The notes under the pieces were generated by a model. The model worked only from the letters and a program-made list of their open reading frames with translations, was not told the DNA's origin and ran no database searches. Shown here piece by piece: positions 1 through 9,008 of a DNA stretch of 64,000 nt; within the stretch, counting starts at the first letter, position 1; each line of letters starts with the position of its first letter. The DNA is from Novosphingobium capsulatum NBRC 12533 (GTDB lineage: Bacteria > Pseudomonadota > Alphaproteobacteria > Sphingomonadales > Sphingomonadaceae), in assembly GCF_001598375.1 (NCBI RefSeq), contig NZ_BCYV01000006.1, positions 248,001 through 312,000 on the forward strand, given 5' to 3'. The position numbers and the translations under genes are program-made.

Positions 1-605
1 GGCGTGGTGGGGGCGGGCGTGCCATCGCGTTCGCGGGCCAGGCGCGCCTCGTATTCCTTTTCCAGCGTTTCGACGCGGGCCTGTTCCTCGGCCGCGTCCT
101 TGTCGATCGTCGACAGGCGGCGCTCGCGTTCCTGCTCGATCAGCTTGCCGAACTGCACGTCGCTGCTCTGCTTCTTTTCGGCATAGGCATCATGGATCAG
201 GCGCGCGGTGCAGCCGGTGGCCCCGCCCGAGCCGACCGGCGAACAGGAATTGATCCCGGCCGCGCCCACGGTTTCATAGGCTTTCACCCGGTCGGTCCAG
301 GTCTGGTTCTTGGGATCGTTGGGATTGTCGCGCAGCGGGGCGGGAATGCGGAAGCGTTCTGCCTCGTCCTTGCGGGCGCAGACGGTGATCTGCTCGGCCG
401 TTGAAACCGGGCAGGGGTCATCGCCATAGATGATCAGCTGGTTGACCTTTTCGTCGCCCTGCTGCGGGCCATCGTCCGCCGGCTGGGCATCGGGCACGGC
501 CGTGCGGGCGCGGGCGGCCTGGGCCGGGGTGGCGCCCAGCATGACCGCGGGAAACAGCAGCAGGGCCGGGGCCAGCAGGCGCAGGGGGTGGGCAGCAAGG
601 CGCAT
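1..605 (-). CDS. Secreted conserved protein of unknown function, C-terminus cut by window edge
   Basis: The reading frame starts at an ATG whose first base is 605 and stays open to the window edge (201 codons), so the C-terminus is missing. Residues 1-31 look like a Sec signal peptide: basic start, a leucine/alanine-rich core, then an AQA-type cleavage site. The mature part has a short DDPCP segment, two more cysteines about 20 residues on, an NPNDPKNQTW stretch, and then a highly charged Glu/Arg/Lys region (about residue 145 onward) that should form a helix or coiled coil. I recognise no enzyme family; it resembles secreted proteins of unknown function in sphingomonads. It lies 172 bp upstream of coq7 in transcription order reversed, as the last gene of this minus-strand run. 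An export role is inferred only from the signal peptide. Confidence 0.7.
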   Translation of the reverse strand, partial: MRLAAHPLRLLAPALLLFPAVMLGATPAQAARARTAVPDAQPADDGPQQGDEKVNQLIIYGDDPCPVSTAEQITVCARKDEAERFRIPAPLRDNPNDPKNQTWTDRVKAYETVGAAGINSCSPVGSGGATGCTARLIHDAYAEKKQSSDVQFGKLIEQERERRLSTIDKDAAEEQARVETLEKEYEARLARERDGTPAPTT

Positions 606-777
606 TGTCGGTTCGTCTCCAGCGCGTGGAAAGGCGGGCGGGCCGCCCCCAATGTCGCCTCATCATAAGCTGACGGGGCGGTGAATGATAGATGAAGGGG
701 CAACGCGCAGACCGGTGAAAAGGTCTCCGGCGCCGGTGCCGCCACCGGGCAAGGCGCGGATTTTCACCAGCTTTCCG

Positions 778-1308
778 TCAGATGCGTTCCGACAGCTTGA
801 TCGCCGCGCGGCAGCCCAGGCGAATGGCGTTGAACAGCAGCGGATAGGCCGGGGTCTGTTCGGCGCCAGCGGCCAGCGCGGCATCGCGATGGGCACGCTC
901 ATCATCGCGGAACTGACGGATGGTGTCGGCCAGTTCGGGATCGCTGTCGCCCAGTTCCTCCAACTGCTCGGTATAGTGGCGGTCGATCTCGGTCTCGATC
1001 GCGGCGGTGCAGGCCATTGCTGCCTTGGGGCCGAGCAGCGCGGTGGCCGCGCCCAGGGCAAAACCCGCGACCGACCACACCGGCTGCAGCGCCGTGGGGC
1101 GCACGCCGCGCTCGGCGATCATCGCGTCGAACTTGGCGCGGTGGTCTTCCTCCTGCCGGGCCATTTCGACGATCTCGGCCGAATCCGGGCCACGATCGCC
1201 CATCACCGCCAGTTGGCCGGCATAGATGCGGGTGGCGCCAAATTCGCCGGCCTGGTCCACGCGGATCATGCGGGAAGTATCGGGATGACCAATATCGGGG
1301 CGGGACAT
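778..1308 (-). CDS. coq7: Demethoxyubiquinone hydroxylase (Coq7 family)
   Basis: This 176-residue protein belongs to the Coq7/Cat5 di-iron hydroxylases, which perform the last ring hydroxylation in ubiquinone synthesis at the inner membrane. The carboxylate-bridged di-iron ligands are visible: Glu22 in DQAGEFGA, the first ExxH (E53-H56 in QEEDH), Glu105 region, and the second ExxH (E137-H140 in DDERAH). A hydrophobic hairpin around residues 76-100 is the expected monotopic membrane anchor. Length matches the short bacterial form. The start ATG lies 4 bp after the dsbB stop, so it is probably the last gene of a ctpA-dsbB-coq7 transcription unit. Placing a quinone-synthesis enzyme next to DsbB, which passes electrons to ubiquinone, makes metabolic sense, although the link is inference. 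Confidence 0.93.
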   Translation of the reverse strand: MSRPDIGHPDTSRMIRVDQAGEFGATRIYAGQLAVMGDRGPDSAEIVEMARQEEDHRAKFDAMIAERGVRPTALQPVWSVAGFALGAATALLGPKAAMACTAAIETEIDRHYTEQLEELGDSDPELADTIRQFRDDERAHRDAALAAGAEQTPAYPLLFNAIRLGCRAAIKLSERI

Positions 1309-1312
1309 CGCT

Positions 1313-1810
1313 TCAGGCTCCCTTGCCGCGGCCCTTGGGCAGCAATCCCAGGATTGCCAGCGCGGCCGGAGTGGAAAACAGGAAATTGAAACCGGCCATG
1401 CTCACGCCCATCAGCGTCCAGGCCGGGGTGTCGCAGCGCACCAGGGGTGCGGCCATGATCGCGGCGAGCGGATCGCCCTCGATATGGCTGGACGAGCAGG
1501 TGGTGAGGCCTTCCCACCAGTGGTATTCCACCCCGGCGTGAAAGGCGCCGATCAGGCCGCTCGACAGGATGCCGAGTGCGGCCAGCAGGACCAGCCAGCG
1601 CGCCTCGGGGCGGCCACGGCGCAACAGCGCGAGGATCGCCAGCGCGATCGCCGCCAGGTGGCCATAGCGTTGCCACCAGCACATCTCGCACGGCGGCAGG
1701 CCGAAACCGTATTGGGCCACCAGTGCCGTGGCCATGGCGACCAGCGGCACGCCCAGGGCCAGGCCATGGGCCAGGGCAAGATCATCGGAAAAGCGGCGGT
1801 CGATCGTCAT
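1313..1810 (-). CDS. dsbB: Disulfide bond formation protein DsbB
   Basis: A 165-residue inner-membrane protein with four predicted membrane helices. It carries both redox pairs of DsbB: the first periplasmic loop CxxC (C41-E-M-C44) and the second-loop pair C105 and C126. DsbB reoxidises periplasmic DsbA and hands the electrons to ubiquinone. I chose the ATG at 1810 (MTIDRRF) because it leaves 22 bp after the ctpA stop. The open frame extends further upstream into ctpA, but that extension is Arg/Pro-rich and unlike the family. A DsbA-like partner is encoded elsewhere in the window at 30656-31486. coq7 follows after 4 bp. Confidence 0.92.
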   Translation of the reverse strand: MTIDRRFSDDLALAHGLALGVPLVAMATALVAQYGFGLPPCEMCWWQRYGHLAAIALAILALLRRGRPEARWLVLLAALGILSSGLIGAFHAGVEYHWWEGLTTCSSSHIEGDPLAAIMAAPLVRCDTPAWTLMGVSMAGFNFLFSTPAALAILGLLPKGRGKGA

Positions 1811-1832
1811 GATGGCGCGGTTCCTGGCCGGA

Positions 1833-3167
1833 TTAGCGCTTGCGCAGCGCAGCCAGCGCGCCGGGCGCGGTGCGCTTGAGCGTCTGGACGGCATAATAGA
1901 GCTGGAAATCGTCGATGCCCTTGGCCTTCAACTCCTCGGGCGTCATCTTGAAGCGCGGATCGTCGATCTTGTCCTTTTCGAGATCCTTGTCTTCCTTGAT
2001 TTCGTTGATCAGGTGACGGCGCAGGTCGCTTTCGCGATAGGACCGCAGCGCGCGCTTGCGCAGGTCGGGATCGGAAATCTGCGGCACGGTGATATCCGGC
2101 TCGATCCCGCCTTCCTGCACCGAACGGCCCGATGGCGTGTAATAGCGCGCGGTGGTCAGCTTGAGCGCGGAATCCTTGCCCAGCGGGATCAGCGTCTGCA
2201 CGCTGCCCTTGCCAAAGCTGCGCTGGCCCATGATCAGCGCGCGGTGCTGGTCCTGCATCGCGCCTGCCACGATTTCCGAGGCCGAAGCCGAGCCTTCGTC
2301 GATCAGCACGATCATCGGCAGGCCACGCGCCACGTCGCCGGGATGAGCGGAATAGATATCGTTGTCCTGCGGATCGCGCCCGCGCTGCGACACGATCGTG
2401 CCCTTGTCGAGGAAATCGTCCGACAGCGAGACTGCTTCGTTGAGCAGGCCGCCGGGATTGCCGCGCAGATCGAGCACGATGCCCGCCAGGTTGTTGCCCA
2501 GCTGGGCGCGAATCGACTGGACCGCCTGGGCGACTTCGCTGCCGACGTTTTCGCTGAAGCTCGACACGGCGATGACGCCGATGTTGTCCTTCACCTTCCA
2601 TTCCACCGGACGCAGCTTGATCACCTCGCGGGTCAGCGTGAAGTCCAGCGGCTCGTCGCGGCCGGGGCGATAGACGGTAAGCTTGATCTTGGTGCCCGGT
2701 GCACCGCGCATCTGGTCCACCGCATCGTCAAGCGAGCCGCCATAGATCAGCTTGCCATCGAGGTGGGTGATATAGTCGCCGGCCTTGATCCCGCCGAGGT
2801 CGCCCGGCGTGCCCTTCATCGGGGCGATCACCTTGACCGCGCCATCATCGAGCGTGACCGACAGGCCCAGGCCGCCATAAGCGCCTTCGGTCTGGGTGCG
2901 CAGATTTTCGAAATCGCGCGCTTCGAGATAGGCGCTGTGCGGATCGAGCGTGGCCAGCATGCCGTCGATCGCGCCCTTGATCAGCGTGTCGTCGTTCACC
3001 GGCTCGACATAGTTCTCCTTGATCTTGGCATAGATCATCTCGAGCTTCTGGAACTGCGGCGCGGTGCGGGAATCCACCGCTGCCAGGCCGGCCGTGGCCA
3101 CGGGCAGAACCGCCACGGCCGTGACCAGGGCCGTTGCACGCAGCAGGGAAGCAAGCGGTTTTGCCAT
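1833..3167 (-). CDS. ctpA: C-terminal processing peptidase, S41 family (CtpA)
   Basis: A 444-residue periplasmic serine protease. After an N-terminal export signal (about residues 1-27), an N-terminal helical region leads to a PDZ domain (roughly residues 95-180) and the S41 catalytic core. The catalytic Ser-Lys dyad is in place: Ser295 in DEGSASASEI and Lys320 in RSFGKGSVQT, spaced by 25 residues as in E. coli Tsp. Family members trim C-termini of periplasmic and outer-membrane proteins and some murein hydrolases. The ATG at 3167 was chosen because it gives the signal peptide MAKPLASLLR; the frame extends upstream by 51 codons without family likeness. It sits downstream of an EnvC-like gene, an arrangement common in alphaproteobacteria, with dsbB 22 bp behind. 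Confidence 0.93.
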   Translation of the reverse strand: MAKPLASLLRATALVTAVAVLPVATAGLAAVDSRTAPQFQKLEMIYAKIKENYVEPVNDDTLIKGAIDGMLATLDPHSAYLEARDFENLRTQTEGAYGGLGLSVTLDDGAVKVIAPMKGTPGDLGGIKAGDYITHLDGKLIYGGSLDDAVDQMRGAPGTKIKLTVYRPGRDEPLDFTLTREVIKLRPVEWKVKDNIGVIAVSSFSENVGSEVAQAVQSIRAQLGNNLAGIVLDLRGNPGGLLNEAVSLSDDFLDKGTIVSQRGRDPQDNDIYSAHPGDVARGLPMIVLIDEGSASASEIVAGAMQDQHRALIMGQRSFGKGSVQTLIPLGKDSALKLTTARYYTPSGRSVQEGGIEPDITVPQISDPDLRKRALRSYRESDLRRHLINEIKEDKDLEKDKIDDPRFKMTPEELKAKGIDDFQLYYAVQTLKRTAPGALAALRKR

Positions 3168-3324
3168 GTTTGCAATCGAACCTTCGATAAAGAACCAAGC
3201 GCCGCGGCGCGGGCTAGACAGCCCGCTTGTATAGCCCCGCAAGCCTGAATGCCAGATGGAGCGCACCCGATTCCCGTTTGTGCGTGGGCGGCGTGTTACA
3301 GGCCGCGTGGGCCGCACCAAGCGA

Positions 3325-4542
3325 TCAATTGCGCAAGGCCGCCAAGGGGTTGACCGGAACGCCGTCCTTGCGCAGTTCCACGCTCACCACCGGGCTGGCC
3401 GGGGCGGCAATGCCCAGCGGCGAACCCTGCACCACGCGATCGCCCACGGCCACGTCAATCCGCCCCAGGCCGGTGATCAGCGAGGTCCAGCCGCCGGCGT
3501 GCTCCACGATCACGATCTGGCCATAGCCGCGATAGGAACCGGCAAAGGCCACGCGCCCGGCGGCCGGCGCCACGATCTGGGCCGAGGGAACGGGTGCGAT
3601 GGTCAGCCCCTGGTTGGGCCCGGTCTGCCCCGCTTCGCCAAAGCCCGAGACCACCCGCCCGGAAACGGGCATGATCCACATCAGCGTGCTGCTGGTGCGC
3701 AGCAGCGGGTCGACATCTTCGACCATCAGCACGGCGCCGGGGCGATCGGGGCGTTGCAGCGGGCCGGGCAGCCCGGCCAGGACATCGCGCATCTGCCCGT
3801 CGCGGCCCAGTTGCTGCATCAGCGCGGCCAGGTCGCGCGTCTGTTCGGCCAGGGCCAGGGCATGGTCGGCCTCGCGCCCGGCGGTGCCGTTGGCGGCGCG
3901 GCTGGCAATGCGCTGGCGGCTTTCCAGCGCGGCCAGTTGCTGGCGCCGCTCGGCCAGGCCCGATTGGCTGGCGCGCAGGCGGGCCGCCTCGCTGCGGGCC
4001 TGTTCCTGCAGCATTCGCCCGCGCACGATCGCGCTGCGCAGGCTGGCGGTGCGGCGGCGCACTTCGGGCACCATGGTTTCCAGCACGGCGCGCAGATAGA
4101 CCGTATCGCGCAGGGATTCGGCGCGCAGCAGGCTGAAGGCCAGCGGCCGGCGGGCAAACAGCTGCAGCGCGGCGGTCAGTCGCACTAGCGGCTCCTGCCG
4201 TGCGGCCATGCGCAGGCGCAAGTCGGCGCGTTCCTTGTCGATCAGGGCGATGCGCGCCTCGCCGATGCGGATCTCGGCCTCGGATTGCTGGATGCGCGCG
4301 GCGATCGCGGCGGCTTCCTGCGCGGTCTTGTCGGCAGCGGCCGTGGCGGCCTGGGCCTGGGCTTCGAGCTTTTCACCGCGGGCACGGGCCTGGGCCAGGG
4401 CGGTCTGCGCCTGGGCGAGGGCGGCAGCGGCTTCGCCGGCGGTCTGATAGGTGGGCGCGGCGCCGGCCCCGGCGATCTGCCAGGCAGCCAGCGGCAGCAG
4501 CAAGGCGGTGGCCAGCAGCAGGGAGCGGCGCGCGTCCATCAT
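3325..4542 (-). CDS. EnvC-like murein hydrolase activator (degenerate M23/LytM)
   Basis: A 405-residue exported protein: signal peptide (residues 1-28), a long Ala/Gln/Arg/Glu-rich coiled coil (about 30-260), and a C-terminal LytM/M23 domain. The zinc ligands of active M23 peptidases are absent: the HxxxD position reads NQGLTIAP and the HxH position reads VSVEL. That pattern is typical of EnvC, which activates amidases at the division septum rather than cutting peptidoglycan itself. The start is one of two adjacent ATGs (4542 or 4539), directly after a GAGGG; the first forms an ATGA overlap with the rlmH stop, indicating translational coupling. ctpA follows 157 bp downstream. Confidence 0.88.
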   Translation of the reverse strand: MMDARRSLLLATALLLPLAAWQIAGAGAAPTYQTAGEAAAALAQAQTALAQARARGEKLEAQAQAATAAADKTAQEAAAIAARIQQSEAEIRIGEARIALIDKERADLRLRMAARQEPLVRLTAALQLFARRPLAFSLLRAESLRDTVYLRAVLETMVPEVRRRTASLRSAIVRGRMLQEQARSEAARLRASQSGLAERRQQLAALESRQRIASRAANGTAGREADHALALAEQTRDLAALMQQLGRDGQMRDVLAGLPGPLQRPDRPGAVLMVEDVDPLLRTSSTLMWIMPVSGRVVSGFGEAGQTGPNQGLTIAPVPSAQIVAPAAGRVAFAGSYRGYGQIVIVEHAGGWTSLITGLGRIDVAVGDRVVQGSPLGIAAPASPVVSVELRKDGVPVNPLAALRN

Positions 4543-4964
4543 CCCTCGCGGTGATAGGGGTGGCCGGCAATGATGCTGGTGGCGCGCCACAGCTGTTCGG
4601 CCAGCATGGCGCGGGCCATCATGTGTGGCCAGGTGGCCGCGCCAAAGGCGATCAGCAGATCGGCCCCGTCGCGCAGGCTATCGTCATGGCCATCGGCCGC
4701 GCCGATCAGGAAGCGTGCCTCGCGCACGCCATCGTCGCGCCAGCGGCCCAGCACCTTGGCAAATTCGGCCGAGGTCAGCTGCTTGCCGCGCTCGTCCATG
4801 ACCACGGTGCGGGTGGGATTGGCCGTGACCGGCGGCAAGGCGCCGCCCCGATCGGGAAGCTCGGTCACCTTGAAACCCCACGTCACCCGCTTGCCATAGC
4901 GATCGACCAGCTCTGCCTCGGGCGAGCGGCCGATCTTTCCCCGGGCGATGATGTGGAGCAGCAT
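4539..4964 (-). CDS. rlmH: 23S rRNA (pseudouridine1915-N3)-methyltransferase RlmH
   Basis: A 141-residue SPOUT-class methyltransferase that methylates pseudouridine 1915 in helix 69 of 23S rRNA, acting on assembled 70S ribosomes. Family signatures are clear: DERGKQLTSAEFA in the middle, FLIGAADGHDD forming the SAM knot, and the C-terminal HPYHREG. Length is normal. It is preceded by rsfS, another ribosome-associated factor, after 81 bp that hold two hairpins, and its stop overlaps the ATG of the envC-like gene by 4 bp. Confidence 0.94.
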   Translation of the reverse strand: MLLHIIARGKIGRSPEAELVDRYGKRVTWGFKVTELPDRGGALPPVTANPTRTVVMDERGKQLTSAEFAKVLGRWRDDGVREARFLIGAADGHDDSLRDGADLLIAFGAATWPHMMARAMLAEQLWRATSIIAGHPYHREG

Positions 4965-4990
4965 GAGCGTCCGGTTCAGGCGTTGGTGGT

Positions 4991-5035
4991 GGTGGCGTCC
5001 GCCACCCTCCTCACCCCTCCTCTGGAGAGGAGGGG
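4991..5035. repeat. Two adjacent perfect hairpins between rsfS and rlmH
   Basis: The first is GGTGGCG-TC-CGCCACC (4991-5006) and the second CCCCTCCTC-TGGA-GAGGAGGGG (5014-5035). They fill most of the 81-bp gap between two genes read in the same direction. There is no T-tract, so a simple terminator is unlikely; the C/G-runs resemble the other palindromic intergenic repeats in this window. Confidence 0.6.
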
Positions 5036-5045
5036 AAGGACGATG

Positions 5046-5444
5046 TCAGGCAGAGCCGGCGTCGCCGAAGCCCCACATGCGTTCCAGGTTGTAGAAGCTG
5101 CGCACTTCCGGGCGGAACAGATGGACGACCACGTCGCCGGCATCGATCAGCACCCAGTCGGCCGCGGGCAGGCCTTCGATGCGCACATGGCCATAACCGG
5201 CCTGCTTGACGCGCTCGGCCAGCTTCTGCGCCATGGCGGCGACCTGGCGGGTGGAGCGGCCCGAGCCGATCACCATGTAATCGGCGATCGAGCTTTTGCC
5301 TTCCAGGGGGATCGACACCACGTCCTGGGCCTGATCGTCATCCAGCGATTGCAGGACGAGTTCGAACAGGCTGGCAGGAGCGCCGGCAGAAGGGGCCGGG
5401 GTAGCGGCGCCGGCATCTGCCGGCTGGGGTTGGGCACTGGTCAT
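5046..5444 (-). CDS. rsfS: Ribosomal silencing factor RsfS
   Basis: A 132-residue RsfS/Iojap-family protein. The family binds ribosomal protein uL14 and blocks joining of the 30S and 50S subunits when nutrients are scarce. The conserved core is present: QSLDDDQAQDVVSIPLEGK, then SIADYMVIGSGRS, then DWVLIDAGDVVVHLF and YNLERMW. The first 25 residues are Ala/Pro-rich and look disordered. The ATG at 5444 is the only sensible start; the SD-like GGAG lies about 14 nt away, so the RBS is weak. nadD lies upstream (157 bp), the usual nadD-rsfS-rlmH order. Confidence 0.92.
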   Translation of the reverse strand: MTSAQPQPADAGAATPAPSAGAPASLFELVLQSLDDDQAQDVVSIPLEGKSSIADYMVIGSGRSTRQVAAMAQKLAERVKQAGYGHVRIEGLPAADWVLIDAGDVVVHLFRPEVRSFYNLERMWGFGDAGSA

Positions 5445-5601
5445 TGGCTTGCGGTGAACTCCGATTGAAAGATGGCTAAGGTCGCAACGCCCGGTCGCGC
5501 ATCCCGATCCAACGGCAAAGCCGCCTTGCGCCAGGGCGCACGGCGGGAGAGCCGAAAAACCGGAAAGGCGTGCCGGGAAGCAGGGATGGCGGCCAAGACG
5601 C

Positions 5602-6369
5602 TCAGCGTCCGCTCCTTCCGCGCAGGTCCGGCACAATGCGGCGGTGGGTGACACCATCGCGCAGGCCGGTCACGGAAATACGGTCCGCCCAATCAGGCTC
5701 TGCCAGGCGCTGGGCCGTGGCGGAACGGGGATCGGGATCGAACCGCAGGATGGAGAGCGCTGGGACGCCCTGCATCGGATCATGCGGGAAACTGGCGATC
5801 AGGGCGGCACCCCCGGTTGGCCCCGTATCGGACCAAAGAGCGCCATCACATTCCTGCCTGCACCGCCGGCGCCATCGGCGCAGCCATACCATGGCGGGGC
5901 TCGCCATCGCAGCTGCATCATAGCCCGGACGGGCGATAACCGCAATCGGCATGGTGCGGGCAATGCCGCGCCAGTTTTTCCAGCGGTGGAACTGGGCCAG
6001 ATTATCGCTTCCCATCAACCAGATAAAGCGCCGGCGCGGGTATCGCCGCACCAGCGCGCGCAGGCTGTCGATGGTAAAACGGGTGCCCAGTTCGCGCTCG
6101 ATCGCGGTCACTCGAATCGGGGCGCGGCGGGCCATTGCCCGCGCCGAGGCCACCCGCGCCGGCAGCGGCGCCATGCCCTTGGCGGGCTTGAGCACGTTAC
6201 CGGGCGAGACCAGCCACCACACCTCGTCCAGGCCCAATGCGGCTTGCGCAAACAGGCTCACCCGGCGGTGTCCGCCGTGTGCCGGATTGAAGCTGCCGCC
6301 CAGAAGGCCGGTCAGCCGGGGAGCACCGCGTGTCAGGGGCGAACCTGCCCGCTGCCGTGGACCAGCCAC
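5602..6369 (-). CDS. nadD: Nicotinate-nucleotide adenylyltransferase NadD
   Basis: NadD adenylates nicotinate mononucleotide to deamido-NAD. The nucleotidyltransferase phosphate-binding motif [13 protein letters not shown] is near the N-terminus, followed by [15 protein letters not shown] and the [16 protein letters not shown] segment. The C-terminal part ends in the expected region near [12 protein letters not shown]. The start is uncertain: no ATG lies near the motif in frame. A GTG at 6369 gives a 37-bp overlap with proA and 255 residues; a CTG at 6336 would form a CTGA overlap with the proA stop. I list the GTG. Either way the gene is coupled to proA. Confidence 0.88.
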   Translation of the reverse strand: MAGPRQRAGSPLTRGAPRLTGLLGGSFNPAHGGHRRVSLFAQAALGLDEVWWLVSPGNVLKPAKGMAPLPARVASARAMARRAPIRVTAIERELGTRFTIDSLRALVRRYPRRRFIWLMGSDNLAQFHRWKNWRGIARTMPIAVIARPGYDAAAMASPAMVWLRRWRRRCRQECDGALWSDTGPTGGAALIASFPHDPMQGVPALSILRFDPDPRSATAQRLAEPDWADRISVTGLRDGVTHRRIVPDLRGRSGR

Positions 6370-7613
6370 TTGTAGGTGGTCAGCCCTTCCAGCGCGACCG
6401 GGCCGCGCGCGTGCAGGCGGCCGGTGGCAATGCCGATTTCCGCGCCCAGGCCAAATTCGCCGCCATCGGCAAACTGGCTGGAGGCATTGTGCATGACGAT
6501 CGCGCTGTCGACCTGGGCCAGGAACTGCGCGGCGGCTGCGGCATCGGCAGTGATGATCGCATCGGTATGGCCCGAGGAATGCCGGGCGATATGCGCGAGC
6601 GCTGCGTCGAGGCCATCGACCACCGCCACCGAGAGCACGGCATCGAGGTATTCGGTGTCCCAATCGTTGTCGGCCGCCGGCACGATGCGCGGATCGATGG
6701 CGCGGGCGCGGGCATCGCCGCGCACTTCGCAACCGGCTTCGATCAGCGGGGTGATCAGCGCTGCCGCCGCCGGATAGGTCGCGTCGATCAGCAGGGTTTC
6801 CATCGCCCCGCAGATGCCCGTGCGGCGCATCTTGGCGTTGAGCACGATGGCCTGGGCCATGGCCGGATCTGCCGCCGCGTGGACGAAGGTGTGGCAGATG
6901 CCATCGAGGTGGGCGAGCACCGGCACGCGGGCATCGGCCTGGACGCGGGCGACCAGGCTCTTGCCGCCGCGGGGCACGATCATGTCGATCAGGCCGGCTG
7001 CCGTCAGCATCGCGCCCACGGCGGCGCGGTCTTGCGTGGGCATCAGTTGCACCGCAGCTGCGGGCACGCCGCCTTCCACCAGGCCGGCCACCAGTGCGGC
7101 GTGGATCGCGCGGTTGGAATGCACCGCCTCGCTCCCGCCGCGCAGCAGGGCGGCATTGCCCGAGCGCACGCACAGTGCGGCGGCATCGGCCGTCACGTTG
7201 GGGCGGCTTTCATAGATGATGCCGATCAGGCCGATCGGCACGCGCACGCGGCGCAGGACCATGCCGTTGGGGCGCGTGGCGGAATCGATCTCCTGCCCGA
7301 CCGGATCGGCCAGGCTGGCCACCTGGTCCACGGCATCGGCGATGCCGGCAACGCGCGCTTCGTCCAGCCGCAGGCGATCGAGCAGCGCCGGGGTCAGCCC
7401 GCGCGTGGTGCCATTGGCCATGTCGATCGCATTGGCCGCCAGGATTTCCGGCGCGGCACGGCGCAGGGCGGCGGCAGCCAGCTTGAGCGCGGCTTCCTTG
7501 GCCGGCGCCGGCATGCGCGCCAGTTCGGCTTGCGCGGCACGGCCGGCCCGGGCCAGCTGCTCTACCAGCGACTGGGGGGACTCGGTGGCGATTTCCTGAG
7601 GTTTGGTCGACAT
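6333..7613 (-). CDS. proA: Glutamate-5-semialdehyde dehydrogenase (gamma-glutamyl phosphate reductase) ProA
   Basis: A 426-residue cytosolic enzyme that reduces gamma-glutamyl phosphate to glutamate-5-semialdehyde in proline synthesis. It is an aldehyde-dehydrogenase-fold protein; the catalytic cysteine is Cys240 in [10 protein letters not shown]. Other ProA hallmarks are [28 protein letters not shown] and VPRGGKSL. The ATG at 7613 (MSTKPQ) fits the family; the open frame continues 50 codons upstream without similarity. proB is not in the window. nadD overlaps the 3-prime end. Confidence 0.95.
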   Translation of the reverse strand: MSTKPQEIATESPQSLVEQLARAGRAAQAELARMPAPAKEAALKLAAAALRRAAPEILAANAIDMANGTTRGLTPALLDRLRLDEARVAGIADAVDQVASLADPVGQEIDSATRPNGMVLRRVRVPIGLIGIIYESRPNVTADAAALCVRSGNAALLRGGSEAVHSNRAIHAALVAGLVEGGVPAAAVQLMPTQDRAAVGAMLTAAGLIDMIVPRGGKSLVARVQADARVPVLAHLDGICHTFVHAAADPAMAQAIVLNAKMRRTGICGAMETLLIDATYPAAAALITPLIEAGCEVRGDARARAIDPRIVPAADNDWDTEYLDAVLSVAVVDGLDAALAHIARHSSGHTDAIITADAAAAAQFLAQVDSAIVMHNASSQFADGGEFGLGAEIGIATGRLHARGPVALEGLTTYKWLVHGSGQVRP

Positions 7614-7805
7614 AATGGCGCGGGGCTTACCATCGGTGGCAGGCGCTGTCACGGGCGCGAGGTGGGTTGCAATCGATTCATCGTCCTTGCGCCACGGCCC
7701 GCCCCGTGCTGCGGCCCCCGGATTCGACTCCTGCGGTTCCCGCCGATAAGCGCCCGGCCCCAAGGATCGTTCATCACCTGTCTTGCCTTGGGATAATCAC
7801 ACATC

Positions 7806-9008
7806 TTGCCGCCTGCTGAGATTCACACCGTGCGCGCCACGGCCACGCCGCCTGCGCCGCGCGCGCCTTGGCGCCGTGCCACCGCCTGGCTGACCGCACT
7901 GCCGGCGCGGGTGCGCGGCTGGTTTCCCGATCGCGAATTCTTCATGCGGGCGCAGGGACAAGTGCGCTTCATCCGCGTATCGGGCCGCGTGCAGATGGGC
8001 GTTGCCGGCGCGGTGGTGCTGGCGCTGCTGCTGTGGCTGGCGGCGATGGCCACGATGCTAACCGGGCAGATCCTCGCCGCGCGTCATGCCGCAGCCTTGC
8101 GCCAGCGCGAAATGGCGGTGAGCGAGGCCGAACGGCATATCACTGCCACGCGCAATGGCGTGGCTGGCACGCTGCAGGATCTGGAACGCCGGCAAGAGAT
8201 GATCGAAACGCTGGTCAAGGGCCAGCTGGGCGATCTGCCCGCTGCTGATGCTTCTGCTGCGCCGGAGGCCAAGCCGCTCTCGTTCAACATGCCGCCGGCG
8301 GGCAATCCGATGGCAGCCGGCATCGATCGCCTGGCCATGCGCCAGGCGGCCTTCGTGGCCAGGCTCACTCAGTATGCCGATGCGCGCGCCAGCCAGGCGG
8401 AAACGGCGATCCGCCGGGTCGGCCTCAACCCCGCGCAAGTGGCGCCGCTGCGCGGCACCGCGGCCAACCGGCGCGCCATGGGTGGTCCGCTGATCGCGCT
8501 GGGCGGCAACGATCCCGCGCTGGCGCGCCTGGGGCAGAGCATGGCGCGGCTCACCGCGCTGGAGCAGGGCCTGGCGCGCCTGCCCCATGCCCTGCCGGCC
8601 AGCGCCGATTTCATTTCCAGCGGCTTTGGCTATCGCGCCGATCCGTTCACCGGCGGTGGCGCCTTCCATCCCGGCCTCGATTTCAAGGGCCCGACCGGCG
8701 CGCCGATCTTTGCTGCTGCCCAAGGCGTGGTCAGCTTTGCCGGGGTGCGCTCGGGCTATGGCAATTGCGTGGAAGTCGATCATGGCCATGGCCTGGTCAC
8801 CCGCTATGCCCATATGTCGCGGATCGAGGCACGGCCCGGCGAGCGCGTGGCGCCCGGCGTGGAAATCGGCCGGATCGGCAGCACGGGCCGCTCCACCGGC
8901 CCGCACCTGCACTTCGAAGTGCGGATCAACGATCGCCCGGTCGATCCGCGTCCGTTCCTGGAGACCCTGCCCGATGTTTTCAAAGAAGCTGGCCACGGTG
9001 GGCACTGA
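7806..9008 (+). CDS. M23 family metallopeptidase with N-terminal membrane anchor
   Basis: A 400-residue inner-membrane peptidoglycan peptidase. A cytoplasmic basic N-terminus is followed by one membrane helix (about 65-88), a helical periplasmic stalk, and a C-terminal M23/LytM domain with intact zinc ligands: H288 and D292 in FHPGLDFKG and the H367-x-H369 pair in HLHFEV. It is therefore probably an active endopeptidase, unlike the EnvC-like protein at 3325-4542. The start is either TTG at 7806 or GTG at 7830; no ATG is available near the N-terminus. The next gene, a bactofilin, begins inside its last 35 bp, an M23-bactofilin pairing known from cell-shape modules of several bacteria. Confidence 0.9.
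   Translation: MPPAEIHTVRATATPPAPRAPWRRATAWLTALPARVRGWFPDREFFMRAQGQVRFIRVSGRVQMGVAGAVVLALLLWLAAMATMLTGQILAARHAAALRQREMAVSEAERHITATRNGVAGTLQDLERRQEMIETLVKGQLGDLPAADASAAPEAKPLSFNMPPAGNPMAAGIDRLAMRQAAFVARLTQYADARASQAETAIRRVGLNPAQVAPLRGTAANRRAMGGPLIALGGNDPALARLGQSMARLTALEQGLARLPHALPASADFISSGFGYRADPFTGGGAFHPGLDFKGPTGAPIFAAAQGVVSFAGVRSGYGNCVEVDHGHGLVTRYAHMSRIEARPGERVAPGVEIGRIGSTGRSTGPHLHFEVRINDRPVDPRPFLETLPDVFKEAGHGGH

Noticed and set aside
1728..3248. 506-codon plus-strand frame over ctpA/dsbB
   Set aside because: Antisense shadow; no start context and no family likeness.
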